Source: Desulfohalobiaceae bacterium S24
Lineage (GTDB): Bacteria; Desulfobacterota; Desulfovibrionia; Desulfovibrionales; Desulfothermaceae
Direction: 5' to 3'
Length of the DNA: 48,961 bases
Assembly (NCBI GenBank): GCA_011389765.1
Contig: JAABTT010000020.1
Location: 1-48,961, forward strand
The notes beneath the pieces are model-generated. The model worked only from the letters and a program-made list of their open reading frames with translations, was not told where the DNA came from and ran no database searches. Made by a program: the position numbers and the translations under genes. Positions 24,617 to 32,482 of this stretch are shown here, piece by piece; position 1 is the first letter of the stretch; each line of letters starts with the position of its first letter.

Positions 24617-25465
24617 TTATCCTTCCTTTAGTGCGGCCCGCTGTTGAATGAGCTGAGCCACGATGCTCACCCCGATTTCTGTTGGGGATTCTGCCTGTAT
24701 TTCCAAGCCCACCGGGCAGAACACCCGGTTCAGATCGGTTTGGGAGACGCCTTCTTCACGCAGGGAACTGTAAATGGTGTTGCGTTTGTTCCGGCTGCCG
24801 ATCATGCCGATGTAGCCGGCCTCGGTCTTGAGGGCCTGGGCCAGGACCGTCCGGTCATGGCTGTGCCCCCGGGTCAGGATGAGCAGGAAGCTCTCGGCCA
24901 TAATGGGCAGTCCCTGCAGGGCGGTGTCAAAAGATTCAAGGACCCGGATCTCCTCAGCATCGGGAAAGCGGTCCGGATTGGCGAAGTCTTCTCGATCGTC
25001 CAGGACCGTGACTCGAAAATCGAGCATACCGGCCAGCATGGCAGTCTGCCGGGCAACATGACCGGCGCCGAACAAATAGAGGCTGGTCCGGGCTGCCTTG
25101 ATACGCCGGGCCTGCCGTTGATAGGCCTGGACTGTCTCCTGATCCGGACGAATCATCTCCAGAGAGACACTGGTTTTCCCCCCACAGATCAGATCCATAT
25201 TTTGGGTCAGTCCCTGGTTGGAGAGATCGAAGTCCAGGGTTTGGGGCTCTCCCTGCGTAAAAACCCTTCCGGCGGCCTGAATGGTTTCGGCTTCCACCGG
25301 TCCGCCGCCAATGGTGCCGACAATCGTGCCGTCCCGGCGGATGATCATTTTTGTCCCGGCAGTCCGGGGGGTGGAACCGGCCTGGCTGACAATGGTGGCC
25401 AGGACAAGATCCTCTCCTTTTTTTAGGCATTCGAGAATGGATTCTTCAATGGGGGCTGTTTTCAT
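24617..25465 (-). CDS. xdhC: XdhC family molybdenum cofactor insertion protein
   Basis: A 282-aa protein with the N-terminal XdhC/CoxI domain (AGSTPRTAGTKMIIRRDG, GTIGGGPVEAE, DLICGGKTSV) and the C-terminal XdhC Rossmann domain (SLYLFGAGHVARQTA near 129-143, then VLDDREDFAN). XdhC binds and matures molybdopterin cofactor and hands it to molybdenum hydroxylases. Its client should be the divergent three-subunit enzyme at 27.1-31.0 kb. ATG 25465 was chosen; a TTG three codons earlier is the alternative. The gene overlaps the end of mobA by 20 bp, which indicates translational coupling. Confidence 0.93.
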   Translation of the reverse strand: MKTAPIEESILECLKKGEDLVLATIVSQAGSTPRTAGTKMIIRRDGTIVGTIGGGPVEAETIQAAGRVFTQGEPQTLDFDLSNQGLTQNMDLICGGKTSVSLEMIRPDQETVQAYQRQARRIKAARTSLYLFGAGHVARQTAMLAGMLDFRVTVLDDREDFANPDRFPDAEEIRVLESFDTALQGLPIMAESFLLILTRGHSHDRTVLAQALKTEAGYIGMIGSRNKRNTIYSSLREEGVSQTDLNRVFCPVGLEIQAESPTEIGVSIVAQLIQQRAALKEG

Positions 25466-26063
25466 GGTCTTCAACCTTGCTTAACTTTTTGACCTGTTTG
25501 AGATCTTGCATGCTGTTCACATTGATAAAGGAAACAAGCTCCGGGTCATAGTTTTGCAGGGTTGCAAAGGGGATCTTTTTCACCCTGACCTTGGAGAACA
25601 GAGCGGAGATTTTCAAGGTTTTCCGGTCCAGAAGTCCTTCAATGACAGGAAGGCAGGTTTTGGAGTAAACTGCGCACAAGGGCTCGAAATATTTTTCAGA
25701 TGTGGGAACCACCACATCATCGTCAGAAGTGCAGGATTCAAGCAGGCAGTTGACCAACTCGGGCTTGAGCAGGGGCACATCGCAGGCCGTGATGAAAACA
25801 TGTTTGTTCTCCGTCTTGCTCAGAGCAGCATGCACTCCGGCCAGAGAGCTCTGTATCGGATAAACGTCACTGATGATCTTCAGGTCCATTTCCTTGTACA
25901 GAACAGGATCCTTCGTGACCAGTATGATCTCTGTGACCAGGGGATTCAGAATCCGCTGCAGCCGCTGCAGGAAGCTTTCCTGGTTCAGACACAGCAGTCC
26001 CTTGTTTTTTCCATCCATTCTGGAATTGAGTCCACCGCAGAGGATTGCTGCTGAAAATGGCAT
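25446..26063 (-). CDS. mobA: Molybdenum cofactor nucleotidyltransferase (MobA-like)
   Basis: A 205-aa NTP-transferase-fold protein. The nucleotide-binding start is AAILCGGLNSRMDGKNKGLL, followed by IISDVYPIQSSLAGVHAAL and ITACDVPLLKPELV, with metal-binding aspartate, as in MobA. MobA adds GMP to molybdopterin, while MocA adds CMP. The GG in LCGG is more MobA-like (family knowledge), although enzymes of the xanthine dehydrogenase family normally use the cytosine form. The exact nucleotide is therefore open. It sits between iclR (51-bp gap) and xdhC (20-bp overlap) and clearly serves the local molybdenum enzyme. Confidence 0.88.
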   Translation of the reverse strand: MPFSAAILCGGLNSRMDGKNKGLLCLNQESFLQRLQRILNPLVTEIILVTKDPVLYKEMDLKIISDVYPIQSSLAGVHAALSKTENKHVFITACDVPLLKPELVNCLLESCTSDDDVVVPTSEKYFEPLCAVYSKTCLPVIEGLLDRKTLKISALFSKVRVKKIPFATLQNYDPELVSFINVNSMQDLKQVKKLSKVEDHENSPH

Positions 26064-26113
26064 AACCTGGGATCTGTCTCCGGGGGTGCGGATTCAGGGT
26101 CACGCATCTGGTT

Positions 26114-26896
26114 TCAGTGTTGCGAAGGTATTGTTTTTTTCTGCTGATCCAAAATCCTGGAAATTATATCCCCGGCGTCCAGCAGCTTGTCTTTGGCCCG
26201 GATCAAGGCTTTTTCCGTGAATTGAGAGCTGAAGCCGACAACCCATAAAGCCGCCGTGAGTTCCCCCGCCTGCCGGATGGGCACGGCCGCAGCCTTGACT
26301 CCGGGCAGGTATTCTTCATGGTCCAGGGCGTAGCCATGCTGTTTAACAGTGCCCACGGCCTGGACAAAGGCCTCGGGATCACAGATGGAATTTTCAGTGA
26401 ATGCAGGCAGATCGGTTTCGAGCAAGAGTTTCCTGATTTCAGTCTCGTGGAGATCCGAGAGAAAAATTTTACCTATCGCCCCGGCGAACAGAGGGATCTG
26501 CGTCCCGGATCGAGCCCCGATATGCATCTCTTTGGGACCCTGAACACAATCAAGGATCTTGACTTTTGTCAAGTTGCGCCGGCCCAGAAAGACGCTTTCC
26601 GTGGTCTGTTCAGCCAGGTGATCCATAAAAGGTCGGGCCACCTGTCTGATATCCGTATCCTGCCGGAGGGGCAGGAAGCGGTTCAAAAGGTTCGGATGAA
26701 TTGAAAAAACAGAATTTTTATTTTTTTTCAGCCAACCAGCCTCTACCAGCGCGTGCAGGATGCCGTGCAGGGAGCTTTTGCTCAGCCCCAGGGCCGCGGC
26801 TAAAGGGCTCAGGCGAACCGGTTCTTTTGAAAATGCTATGTATTCAATAGCCTTTGTTGCCCGTTGGATAGCGGGCGCTTTATATTGATAGCTCAT
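26114..26896 (-). CDS. IclR family transcriptional regulator
   Basis: A 260-aa regulator. Residues about 8-70 are the winged helix domain (IQRATKAIEYIAFSKEPVRL, the recognition helix region LGLSKSSLHGILHALVEAGWL). Residues about 80-250 are the IclR effector domain (RPFMDHLAEQTTESVFLGRR, GTQIPLFAGAIGKIFLSDL, YALDHEEYLPGVKAAAVPI). It should bind a small aromatic or organic acid and control the divergent molybdenum hydroxylase genes and perhaps its own operon with mobA and xdhC. Two related palindromes lie in the shared control region. One overlaps its own start codon, as expected for autoregulation. Confidence 0.93.
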   Translation of the reverse strand: MSYQYKAPAIQRATKAIEYIAFSKEPVRLSPLAAALGLSKSSLHGILHALVEAGWLKKNKNSVFSIHPNLLNRFLPLRQDTDIRQVARPFMDHLAEQTTESVFLGRRNLTKVKILDCVQGPKEMHIGARSGTQIPLFAGAIGKIFLSDLHETEIRKLLLETDLPAFTENSICDPEAFVQAVGTVKQHGYALDHEEYLPGVKAAAVPIRQAGELTAALWVVGFSSQFTEKALIRAKDKLLDAGDIISRILDQQKKTIPSQH

Positions 26897-26898
26897 AT

Positions 26899-26916
26899 GT
26901 TCAGTATGCTGAATAT
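26899..26916. promoter_or_regulatory. Candidate IclR operator over the iclR 5' end
   Basis: TGTTCAGTATGCTGAATA is a near-perfect palindrome (TTCAG/CTGAA core, with ATAT on both flanks) 3 bases upstream of the iclR start codon on the minus strand. It shares the pattern TGTT.A.......TGAA.A with the palindrome at 27026-27043. Confidence 0.5.
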
Positions 26917-26991
26917 ATTTCTTGAAGAGAATTAGTCTTCAATAGGCTTCATTTTTCTGATTGTCAATGACTACAGGCTGAAACGTCCTTG

Positions 26992-27020
26992 TTGACATTT
27001 ATTTGCTCAAGACGTATCCT
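26992..27020 (+). promoter_or_regulatory. Promoter of the molybdenum hydroxylase operon
   Basis: A perfect TTGACA (26992-26997), a 17-base spacer and TATCCT (27015-27020) fit sigma70 well. Transcription would start around 27026-27028, on the palindrome of the candidate operator. Confidence 0.6.
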
Positions 27021-27025
27021 GTTAA

Positions 27026-27043
27026 TGTTTATTTGAATGAACA
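27026..27043. promoter_or_regulatory. Candidate IclR operator at the transcription start
   Basis: TGTTTATTTGAATGAACA is an 18-bp imperfect palindrome (TGTTyATT/AATrAACA) placed at the expected start of transcription. A repressor bound here would block the promoter just upstream. Confidence 0.45.
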
Positions 27044-27134
27044 TTTATGCTGCCGTCTTTGCCCGGCGTTTGCCTCTTTCCTGTAAAGCGGAGACTCGGC
27101 ATAAGGGCGTCTTTTCATGCAAGCAAGGAGAAAC

Positions 27135-28013
27135 ATGATGCTTTTACCAAAATTTGAGTACGATGAACCTCGATCCATCGAGGAGGCCTGTGAGACGCTG
27201 CGTACTTTTGGCGAGACGGTCAAGCCGCTGGCCGGCGGCACTGATCTCATGGTCAATATGAAAAAAGGCGTTGTACGTCCCAGCCGGGTGCTTTCCTTAA
27301 AAAAGCTGAAAACCTGCAACCGGATTGAAAAGCTCGATGCAACAATCCGGATCGGGGCCTGTACTCTGGTGGCTGAGCTGATACAGAACCAAGTGATTGC
27401 GGATACCCTTCCGGCCTTACAGGCGGGGGCCAAGGCTCTGGGCTCGCCCTTGATCAGGAATCTGGCCACCATCGGCGGAAACATCTGTTCCGCCCGCCCG
27501 GCTGCCGATTTGCCGCCGGCCTTGCTGGTCTATGGAGCGAGGGTGGTCCTGCATAGTCAGCAGGGACCACGAACCGTGCTCTTGAAAGATTTTTTCAAAG
27601 GACCAGGCCAGACGGTACTGCGCGGGGATGAATTGTTGACCGCAATCGAGCTGGACAGGCCTCCTGCCAATTCAGGGGCCGGCTACCTCAATCTGGGCAT
27701 CCGCAAAGTCCAGGATATCGACATCATCAACGGGGCGGCCTATCTGGCCTTGAATCCCCGGGACGGAACAATCGAAAAGGTCCGGGTCGCTTTAGGGGCG
27801 GTGGCTCCGACGCCTATCCGGGCGTCCCTGGCCGAACAGGCGCTTCAGGGACAGAAGCCCTCGCAGGATTTGTTCGTACAAGCCGGACAGGCCGCGCAGC
27901 AGGATTGTACTCCGATCACGGATTTTCGCGGCGGGGCTGCCTATCGGAAGGCCATGACCTCCGTCCTTGTCAGGCGGGTGCTGGAGACGGCTCTCAAACA
28001 GATTGAAAAATGA
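27135..28013 (+). CDS. Molybdenum hydroxylase FAD-binding subunit
   Basis: A 292-aa subunit of the CoxM/HcrB/XdhB family, which binds FAD and passes electrons between the Fe-S subunit and an acceptor. The FAD motifs are AGGTDLMVNMKKG near the N-terminus and SPLIRNLATIGGNICSARPAADLPP in the middle. The C-terminal CO-dehydrogenase flavoprotein domain follows (LGIRKVQDIDIINGAAYLAL, AYRKAMTSVLVRRVLE). It lacks the extra 4Fe-4S insertion described for 4-hydroxybenzoyl-CoA reductase. AAGGAG (27125-27130) lies before ATG 27135 and ATG 27138, and either could be used. It is the first gene of the enzyme operon, and its stop overlaps an upstream ATG of the next gene. Confidence 0.93.
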   Translation: MMLLPKFEYDEPRSIEEACETLRTFGETVKPLAGGTDLMVNMKKGVVRPSRVLSLKKLKTCNRIEKLDATIRIGACTLVAELIQNQVIADTLPALQAGAKALGSPLIRNLATIGGNICSARPAADLPPALLVYGARVVLHSQQGPRTVLLKDFFKGPGQTVLRGDELLTAIELDRPPANSGAGYLNLGIRKVQDIDIINGAAYLALNPRDGTIEKVRVALGAVAPTPIRASLAEQALQGQKPSQDLFVQAGQAAQQDCTPITDFRGGAAYRKAMTSVLVRRVLETALKQIEK

Positions 28014-28024
28014 GGAAGGCCATC

Positions 28025-28510
28025 ATGAAAAGAATCATTCACATCCGGGTCAATGAACAGGAGTATGAACTGGCGGTGGAGCCGAATCTGACCCTAGCGG
28101 ATCTGCTGCGGGACGAACTCGGTCTGACCGGAACGAAAAAAGGCTGTGAAATGGGTGACTGCGGGTCCTGCACCGTGATCCTGGACGGCAGAAACGTGAA
28201 CTCCTGTCTGATCCTGGCAATTCAGGCCAACGGCAGCAGTGTTCAGACCATCGAGGGGCTGGAGACCGAGGCCGGACTGCATCCCCTGCAGCAGGCCTTT
28301 GTTGAAAAGGGGGCCATTCAATGCGGGTTCTGTTCCTCGGGTATGATCTTGTCCGGCAAGACCCTCTTGGACAGCAATCCCAATCCCGGCGAACAGGAAA
28401 TCAGGGAGGCCATATCCGGGAATCTCTGTCGCTGTACCGGGTATCAAAAGATTGTGGAGGCGGTGGCGGATGCGGGGAGTGACTATCAGAAAGGCCAAGG
28501 CGGGGAATAG
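28025..28510 (+). CDS. Molybdenum hydroxylase 2Fe-2S subunit
   Basis: A 161-aa iron-sulfur subunit with two [2Fe-2S] clusters. Cluster one is the plant-ferredoxin type with GTKKGCEMGDCGSCTVILDG and a fourth cysteine in VNSCL. Cluster two is in the C-terminal helical domain (IQCGFCSSGMILSG, NLCRCTGYQKI). It relays electrons from the molybdenum centre to FAD. ATG 28025 follows GAGGAAGG at suitable distance. An ATG at 28010 overlaps the stop of the FAD subunit (ATGA) and may be used by coupling, adding five residues. Confidence 0.95.
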   Translation: MKRIIHIRVNEQEYELAVEPNLTLADLLRDELGLTGTKKGCEMGDCGSCTVILDGRNVNSCLILAIQANGSSVQTIEGLETEAGLHPLQQAFVEKGAIQCGFCSSGMILSGKTLLDSNPNPGEQEIREAISGNLCRCTGYQKIVEAVADAGSDYQKGQGGE

Positions 28511-28591
28511 GGCTATAGCTGTTAGGGAGCTGCTCCTCAACCGGAAACCGCACCCTGAAACCCCAAACCCAGAATTGCTTGGGAGGAATCT

Positions 28592-30955
28592 ATGAGCGAG
28601 TATGATGTGATCAACAGCCGGTTGTCCCGGCTGGATACACCTGATAAAGCGACTGGCCGGGCCTTGTTCATCGACGATATCAGTTTTTCCAATATGCTCT
28701 ACGGGGCCATACTGCAGAGTCCCTTGCCCCATGCCGGAATCATCAATATTGACACCTCGGCAGCCGAAAAACTGCCCGGGGTGAAAGCCGTCATCACGGC
28801 CAAAGACGTGGGAACAGTCAAGTACGGCGTCAGCCCGGCCCGCTATGACGAGACCCTGTTTTGCCAGGACAAGGTCCGCTATGTGGGGGATGAAATCGCA
28901 GCTGTGGCGGCTGTGGATCAGGCAACAGCCCAGGAGGCCGTGTCCTTGATCAAGGTGGACTACGAGGAGCTTCCTGCGGTCCTGAGCGTGGAAGAAGCCC
29001 TGGCCGAGGGCGCGCCCCAGCTCCATGCCGAATACCCCGGGAATTATACCGCCCAGGTGCACCAGGAATTCGGGGATGTCAAAGCCGGTTTTGAGATCTG
29101 TGATCTGATCAAGTCCAGCACTTTTGTCAACAAGCGGCAGGATGCGGCCTTTATCGAGCCTCCGGGCTGCGTCGCGGTTTTTGACCTCCACGGCGCTTTG
29201 ACCCTGTACAGCTCCACCCAGGTGCCGCATTACGTGCAGCGGACCGTGGCCATGGTCACCGGGTTGCCGGTGGGCAAGGTCCGGGTGCTCAAACCCTATG
29301 TGGGCGGCGGCTTCGGCATCAAGGCCTCGGCCAATGCCAATGAACTGGCGGCCTGCTTTTTGTCCATGAAGACCGGCAGGCCGGTCAAGATGAATCTCAG
29401 CCGGGAGCAGGTCTTCAAGCTCTGCCGGGCCAGGCATCAGTTCCTGCACAAAATGACCACCGGGGTCAAAAAAGACGGCACCCTGGTTTCCCTGGAGCAT
29501 GAATGTTATCTGGACGGGGGGGCCTACTCCAGCTTCGGCATCGCCACGGTCTATTACGCCGGATCGCTCTTAGGCGGGCCGTATAAACTGCAGAACATGA
29601 AATATGACGGTTACCGGGTCTACAACAACAAACCTCCCTGCGGGGCCCAGCGCGGCCACGGCGGGGTGGCGGCCCGAGCGGCCTGGGAACAGCAGCTGGA
29701 CATGATCGCTGAAGAGCTGGGCATGGATCCCTTTGACCTCAGGCTGAAAAACATGATGCAGGCCGGCGATGTGACCTGCAATGACCTGAATATGAGCAGT
29801 CTGGGGATGGAGGAATGCCTGCAGACGGTCCAGGACGGCTCGGAGTGGAAAAAGAAAAAGGGCCGGCTGCCCAAGGGCAAAGGCATAGGCATGGCCTGCG
29901 GCTTTTTTGTTTCCGGGGCCGGCTATCCCATCTATCGCTCGGACACCTATCATTGTACAGCCATTGTCAAGCTGGCTGAAGACGGCGGTCTGGCCCAGGT
30001 CTATACCGCTTCGGCCGAGATCGGGCAGGGATCGGACACCGCCTTCGGCATGATTGCGGCTGAAGCTTTGGGAGTCCCTTTGTCTGATGTCCGGGTCATG
30101 TCCGGGGATACGGACATGGGCGTCGATCTGGGGGCTTATTCCAGCCGGCAGACTCTGATGACCGGGCACGCGGTCAAGGAGGCGGCAGAGGATGTGAAAC
30201 ACCAAGTCCTGGAAGTCCTTTCCAAGGAACTGTCTGTCCCGGTGCAGGATATGAGCATCAAGAAGGGCCGGGTGGTTTTTCACCGGCAGGAGCCGGATTT
30301 CAGTGAGTTGCGCACCCGCTATATCAAGGAGCATCGAGGCTGGACCGATAATCCCAAAGATGAGCCCCTGACCTTCCGGGAGGCCTCCCGCATCGCCTAC
30401 CTGGCCAGGGGCAGCATCGTCGGGACCGGCAAGTACAAGCCCCATGAACTGGGTGGCAAGTACAAAGGCGCGGCTGTAGGCACCTCTCCGGCTTACGGCT
30501 GCAGTGCGCAGGTGGTGGAGGTCGAGGTGGATCTGGAAACCGGTCAGATCAGGATCGAGAAGATGACGGACGCCCATGACTGCGGCCTGGCCATCAACAA
30601 GACCTCGGTGGAGGGCCAGATGGAGGGCTCCCTGTCCATGGGCCTGGGCGAGGCCATGTTCGAAGAAGTCAAGTTCGATGCCCGGGGCCGCGTGATCAAT
30701 GCCGACCTGGCGGAGTACAAGATCCCCACTGCAGTGGACATGCCCCCGATCGAGACCATTGTCGTGGAGAGCAATGAGCCTAACGGGCCATTTGGGGCCA
30801 AGGAGGTGGGCGAAGGGGCGATCATGCCCACCATTCCGGCTATTCTGAATGCGGTCTATGATGCCGTGGGCGTTCGGATCTTTGAGCTGCCTTTGACTCC
30901 GGAGCGGATTTACACCGCTGTACAGGACTACCACGAGCGGCAAAAGGCTTCTTGA
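28592..30955 (+). CDS. Molybdenum hydroxylase catalytic subunit (xanthine dehydrogenase family)
   Basis: A 787-aa molybdopterin-binding subunit with GGGAGG before its ATG. It has the N-terminal aldehyde oxidase/xanthine dehydrogenase a/b hammerhead domain (KATGRALFIDDI, LPGVKAVITAKDV). The cofactor-binding domain follows (VGGGFGIKASANANELAA, GAQRGHGGVAARAAWEQQLD, EIGQGSDTAFGMIAAEALG, AYSSRQTLMTG) and the active-site glutamate sits in AKEVGEGAIMPT near the end. The RGHG stretch is closer to 4-hydroxybenzoyl-CoA reductase and related dehydrogenases than to purine enzymes. The substrate is unknown: an N-heterocycle, aldehyde or aromatic acyl-CoA are all open. It forms a heterotrimer unit with the two preceding subunits; cofactor is supplied through mobA and xdhC. 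Confidence 0.93.
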   Translation: MSEYDVINSRLSRLDTPDKATGRALFIDDISFSNMLYGAILQSPLPHAGIINIDTSAAEKLPGVKAVITAKDVGTVKYGVSPARYDETLFCQDKVRYVGDEIAAVAAVDQATAQEAVSLIKVDYEELPAVLSVEEALAEGAPQLHAEYPGNYTAQVHQEFGDVKAGFEICDLIKSSTFVNKRQDAAFIEPPGCVAVFDLHGALTLYSSTQVPHYVQRTVAMVTGLPVGKVRVLKPYVGGGFGIKASANANELAACFLSMKTGRPVKMNLSREQVFKLCRARHQFLHKMTTGVKKDGTLVSLEHECYLDGGAYSSFGIATVYYAGSLLGGPYKLQNMKYDGYRVYNNKPPCGAQRGHGGVAARAAWEQQLDMIAEELGMDPFDLRLKNMMQAGDVTCNDLNMSSLGMEECLQTVQDGSEWKKKKGRLPKGKGIGMACGFFVSGAGYPIYRSDTYHCTAIVKLAEDGGLAQVYTASAEIGQGSDTAFGMIAAEALGVPLSDVRVMSGDTDMGVDLGAYSSRQTLMTGHAVKEAAEDVKHQVLEVLSKELSVPVQDMSIKKGRVVFHRQEPDFSELRTRYIKEHRGWTDNPKDEPLTFREASRIAYLARGSIVGTGKYKPHELGGKYKGAAVGTSPAYGCSAQVVEVEVDLETGQIRIEKMTDAHDCGLAINKTSVEGQMEGSLSMGLGEAMFEEVKFDARGRVINADLAEYKIPTAVDMPPIETIVVESNEPNGPFGAKEVGEGAIMPTIPAILNAVYDAVGVRIFELPLTPERIYTAVQDYHERQKAS

Positions 30956-30984
30956 CAGCATCATATCCGTTTGTATGTGCTTCA

Positions 30985-31025
30985 GCCTCCTGTTTCAATA
31001 TTTTGCTTGAAACAGGGGGCTTTTT
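30985..31025 (+). terminator. Terminator of the molybdenum hydroxylase operon
   Basis: GCCTCCTGTTTCAA (30985-30998) pairs with TTGAAACAGGGGGC (31007-31020) with one G-T wobble over 14 positions, and TTTTT follows. It lies about 30 bases past the catalytic subunit stop codon. Confidence 0.88.
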
Positions 31026-31132
31026 CGTGTTCAATACCAGCGGCTGGAAACAGGTCTGTATCTGTTTCCTCCTTCTTAAGGATTTGAAACTTAGGGGCTG
31101 CTGTTTTTTTCAACAAGCGTATGGAGCTGTCT

Positions 31133-31786
31133 ATGGGGCTGGCTATTTTTGATCTGGACAATACCCTGCTGGCCGGGGATTCCGATCATGCCTGGGGTGA
31201 ATTCATGGCGGAAAAGGGCCTGGTGGATGCGCAGTATAAACGGCAAAATGATCGATTTCTGGAGGACTACAGTGCCGGACGCCTGGATGTTCTGAGCTAT
31301 CTCGAATTTTCCATTGAACCCCTGAGCAGGTATGCTCCGGAGGAACTGGCCCGACTGCATGCCGAATTCATGGAGATGAAAATCAAACCCATGTTTTTGG
31401 ATCGAGCTGAGGCGCTCCTGGAGGCCCACCGCCGACGGGGGGATCGCCTCCTGGTCATGACCTCCACCAACAGATTTATCACCGAGCCCATTGTCCGCTC
31501 TTTTGGAATTCAGGATTTGATGGCCACTGAGCTTGAAACCCGGAACGGGCGGTTCACCGGACGGGTCCGGGGAGAGCCCTGCTTTCAGGACGGCAAGGTC
31601 AAGCGGCTCCGGGCCTGGCTTGACCGGCATGGGGAAACATTGAGCAAAAGTTGTTTTTATTCGGATTCCATCAATGATCTGCCGCTTTTGGAATGGGTGG
31701 AGCATCCGGTGGCGGTGGATCCGGATGCGGCTTTGAGAAAGATTGCCGAAACCCGGAACTGGCCGGTGATCAGCTTACGGGTTTGA
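31133..31786 (+). CDS. HAD-IB family phosphatase (SerB-like)
   Basis: A 217-aa haloacid dehalogenase-type hydrolase. Motif I is AIFDLDNTLLAGDSD with the nucleophilic and acid aspartates (Asp7, Asp9). Motif II is LLVMTSTNRF, and motif IV is FYSDSINDLPLLEWV. A cap region of about 70 residues lies between I and II, as in the HAD-IB (phosphoserine phosphatase-like) group. Members act on phosphoserine or other small phosphates; the substrate is not evident. Two starts are possible: ATG 31121, and ATG 31133 with GGAG 6 bases upstream. The latter gives the N-terminus normal for the family. A histidine phosphatase gene follows after 29 bp. Confidence 0.9.
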   Translation: MGLAIFDLDNTLLAGDSDHAWGEFMAEKGLVDAQYKRQNDRFLEDYSAGRLDVLSYLEFSIEPLSRYAPEELARLHAEFMEMKIKPMFLDRAEALLEAHRRRGDRLLVMTSTNRFITEPIVRSFGIQDLMATELETRNGRFTGRVRGEPCFQDGKVKRLRAWLDRHGETLSKSCFYSDSINDLPLLEWVEHPVAVDPDAALRKIAETRNWPVISLRV

Positions 31787-31815
31787 ACAAAAAATCATCC
31801 AATGCGGAGCAGACA

Positions 31816-32424
31816 ATGATCTATCTCTTGCGCCACGGGGAGATACAGTCCGGCCCGAAAAAACGCTTCATCGGGCAGACCGATTGCGAACTGTCGGCAA
31901 AAGGCCGGCAGCAGGCCTCCGCCTGGAAGGACTTCTTCAGCGGATGTGATCTTAAGAACATCCTGTGCAGTGATTTGCAGCGTTCAGAGCAGAGTGCGGC
32001 AAGCATAGCCGGCATCCGGTCTGATCGGCTGCGCATCGATGAGAGGCTCCGGGAAATTCATCTCGGAGACTGGGAGAATCAAGAGATGGCGGCCATCAAG
32101 GCCGCCTGTCCTCAGGCCTGGGTTCAGCGAGGGCAGGATCTGACCGGCTTTCGTCCGCCGGGCGGCGAGAGCTTCAGGGATCTCGGGGATCGCGTGATGT
32201 CCTGTTTTGAAGAGGTGGTCTGTTCCTTGCGTGAGGATATACTCATTGTAGGTCATGCCGGAGTGAATCGGGTCCTGCTCTGCCGCTTTCTGGGGATGCC
32301 TCTCCAGAATCTGTTTCGACTGGGTCAGGATTATGGATGCCTGAATCTGATTCAGCAGCAAGGCGCTCAGTTCAGGGTTCTGAGAGTAAATGTGCCTCAT
32401 TTTTTTTTGACTGCTGAAAAATGA
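31816..32424 (+). CDS. Histidine phosphatase family protein (phosphoglycerate mutase/CobC-like)
   Basis: A 202-aa enzyme of the histidine phosphatase superfamily. The phosphohistidine motif is LLRHGEIQSG (His7). FIGQTDCELSAKGRQQA, the second arginine region LCSDLQRSEQSA, the acid IDERLREIHLGDWE and the late histidine IVGHAGVNRVL are all in place. The GDWE and GQTD patterns are like alpha-ribazole phosphatases (CobC) of B12 synthesis, but many general phosphatases share them. A B12-dependent reductase (nrdJ) lies 6 kb away, which is only weak context. The start at 31816 has CGGAGC upstream; the frame is open further up inside the HAD gene. Confidence 0.88.
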   Translation: MIYLLRHGEIQSGPKKRFIGQTDCELSAKGRQQASAWKDFFSGCDLKNILCSDLQRSEQSAASIAGIRSDRLRIDERLREIHLGDWENQEMAAIKAACPQAWVQRGQDLTGFRPPGGESFRDLGDRVMSCFEEVVCSLREDILIVGHAGVNRVLLCRFLGMPLQNLFRLGQDYGCLNLIQQQGAQFRVLRVNVPHFFLTAEK

Positions 32425-32482
32425 ACCCAGATTTGGTTCGGTTGAATATGGATCAGACTGGAAAGAGGTTTATAGTCTGGAA

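Noticed and set aside
28094..30964. Long minus-strand frames opposite the molybdenum hydroxylase genes
   Set aside because: They are antisense to clearly recognised 2Fe-2S and catalytic subunits, with no binding sites and no recognisable domains.
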